NCBI GenBank assembly: GCA_031411575.1
Contig: JANOBJ010000181.1
Coordinates: 1 to 5,828, forward strand
DNA length: 5,828 nucleotides
Reading direction: 5' to 3'
DNA from: JANOBJ01 sp031411575
GTDB taxonomy: Bacteria; Pseudomonadota; Gammaproteobacteria; Burkholderiales; Burkholderiaceae_C
Part shown: positions 5,636 to 5,828 of the stretch, piece after piece
Numbering within the stretch: position 1 is the stretch's first letter
Layout of the letters: every line of letters starts with the position of its first letter
Position numbers and translations under genes: made by a program
Notes under the pieces: generated by a model
Database searches by the model: none
Told to the model about the DNA's origin: nothing
The model's input: the letters and a program-made list of their open reading frames with translations, nothing else

Positions 5636-5828
5636 ATGTTCATGCAACCACCGCGTAACTCCGCAGCTGCAGCCCGCCCCCGCGCGGCGGCACTGCTGGC
5701 GTTCGCGCTGGCGGCGCCAACCAGCCACGCGTTCACCGTGGGTATCACGGCGGGCACCCAGGCGCTGTTCCTGCAGGTGGGGGTCGGCACCATGACGGGC
5801 GGGCGCTTCAATGCGGGCGGCGTGCCGG
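5636..5828 (+). CDS. Secreted protein sharing the LFLxVG motif, 3' end outside the window
   Basis: The frame is open from ATG 5636 to the end of the window (64 codons visible), so the protein is incomplete here. It begins MFMQPPRNSAAAARPRAAAL with a hydrophobic segment (ALLAFALAAPTSHA) that looks like a signal peptide cut before FTVGI. The mature start, VGITAGTQALFLQVGVGT, echoes IVIPQVLFLRVGTSSG of the upstream protein, suggesting related beta-rich secreted proteins encoded in one locus. ATG 5642 is an alternative start two codons in; neither has a good Shine-Dalgarno. No named family is recognised. The rest of the gene and any chaperone, usher or anchor genes beyond it cannot be seen. Confidence 0.75.
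   Translation, partial: MFMQPPRNSAAAARPRAAALLAFALAAPTSHAFTVGITAGTQALFLQVGVGTMTGGRFNAGGVP

Noticed and set aside
4780..5811. 343-residue open frame on the minus strand
   Set aside because: It lies opposite the secreted-protein genes, has biased low-complexity composition and crosses the terminator; it is an antisense artefact of GC-rich coding DNA.

Overview
The window is GC-rich DNA, most likely from a Comamonadaceae-type betaproteobacterium (Burkholderiales). Three signs point there: tripartite tricarboxylate transporter (TTT/Bug) solute-binding genes, a betaproteobacterial-style HtpG that opens MNKQTLSFQAEV, and an AT-rich GCTATCA-TTT-TGATAGC inverted repeat of a kind I recall being dispersed between genes in this family. 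Assignment below family level is not possible from the sequence alone.

Layout. (1) Positions 1-2029, plus strand: a chimeric Bug fragment (1-264), a complete secreted Bug solute-binding protein (333-1325), and a ModA-like substrate-binding protein without a signal peptide (GTG at 1328, stop at 2029). The last two are 2 nt apart and probably translationally coupled. The first 99 bases of the window are an exact copy of 420-518, inside the intact Bug gene. (2) Positions 2058-2471, minus strand: a small glycine/valine-rich lipoprotein, convergent with the ModA-like gene. (3) Positions 2472-2616: a gene-free stretch with two inverted repeats, one long and one AT-rich. (4) Positions 2617-4611, minus strand: htpG (Hsp90), preceded by a convincing sigma-32-like promoter and a hairpin at the predicted 5' end of its mRNA. 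(5) Positions 4612-4881: divergent regulatory region. (6) Positions 4882-5828, plus strand: two secreted, cysteine-poor proteins of unrecognised function that share an LFLxVG motif. They are separated by a strong intrinsic terminator, and the second gene runs off the end of the window.

How the genes relate. The Bug and ModA-like genes look like one small transcription unit for recognising a small anionic solute; no membrane transporter genes are visible. htpG has its own heat-shock-type control. The terminal gene pair looks like the start of a surface-protein or fimbria-like locus in which the first gene would be expressed much more than the second, because the terminator lies between them. 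The least described parts are this secreted pair, the long inverted repeat at 2497-2539, and the chimeric Bug fragment at the left edge, which may be an assembly artefact.
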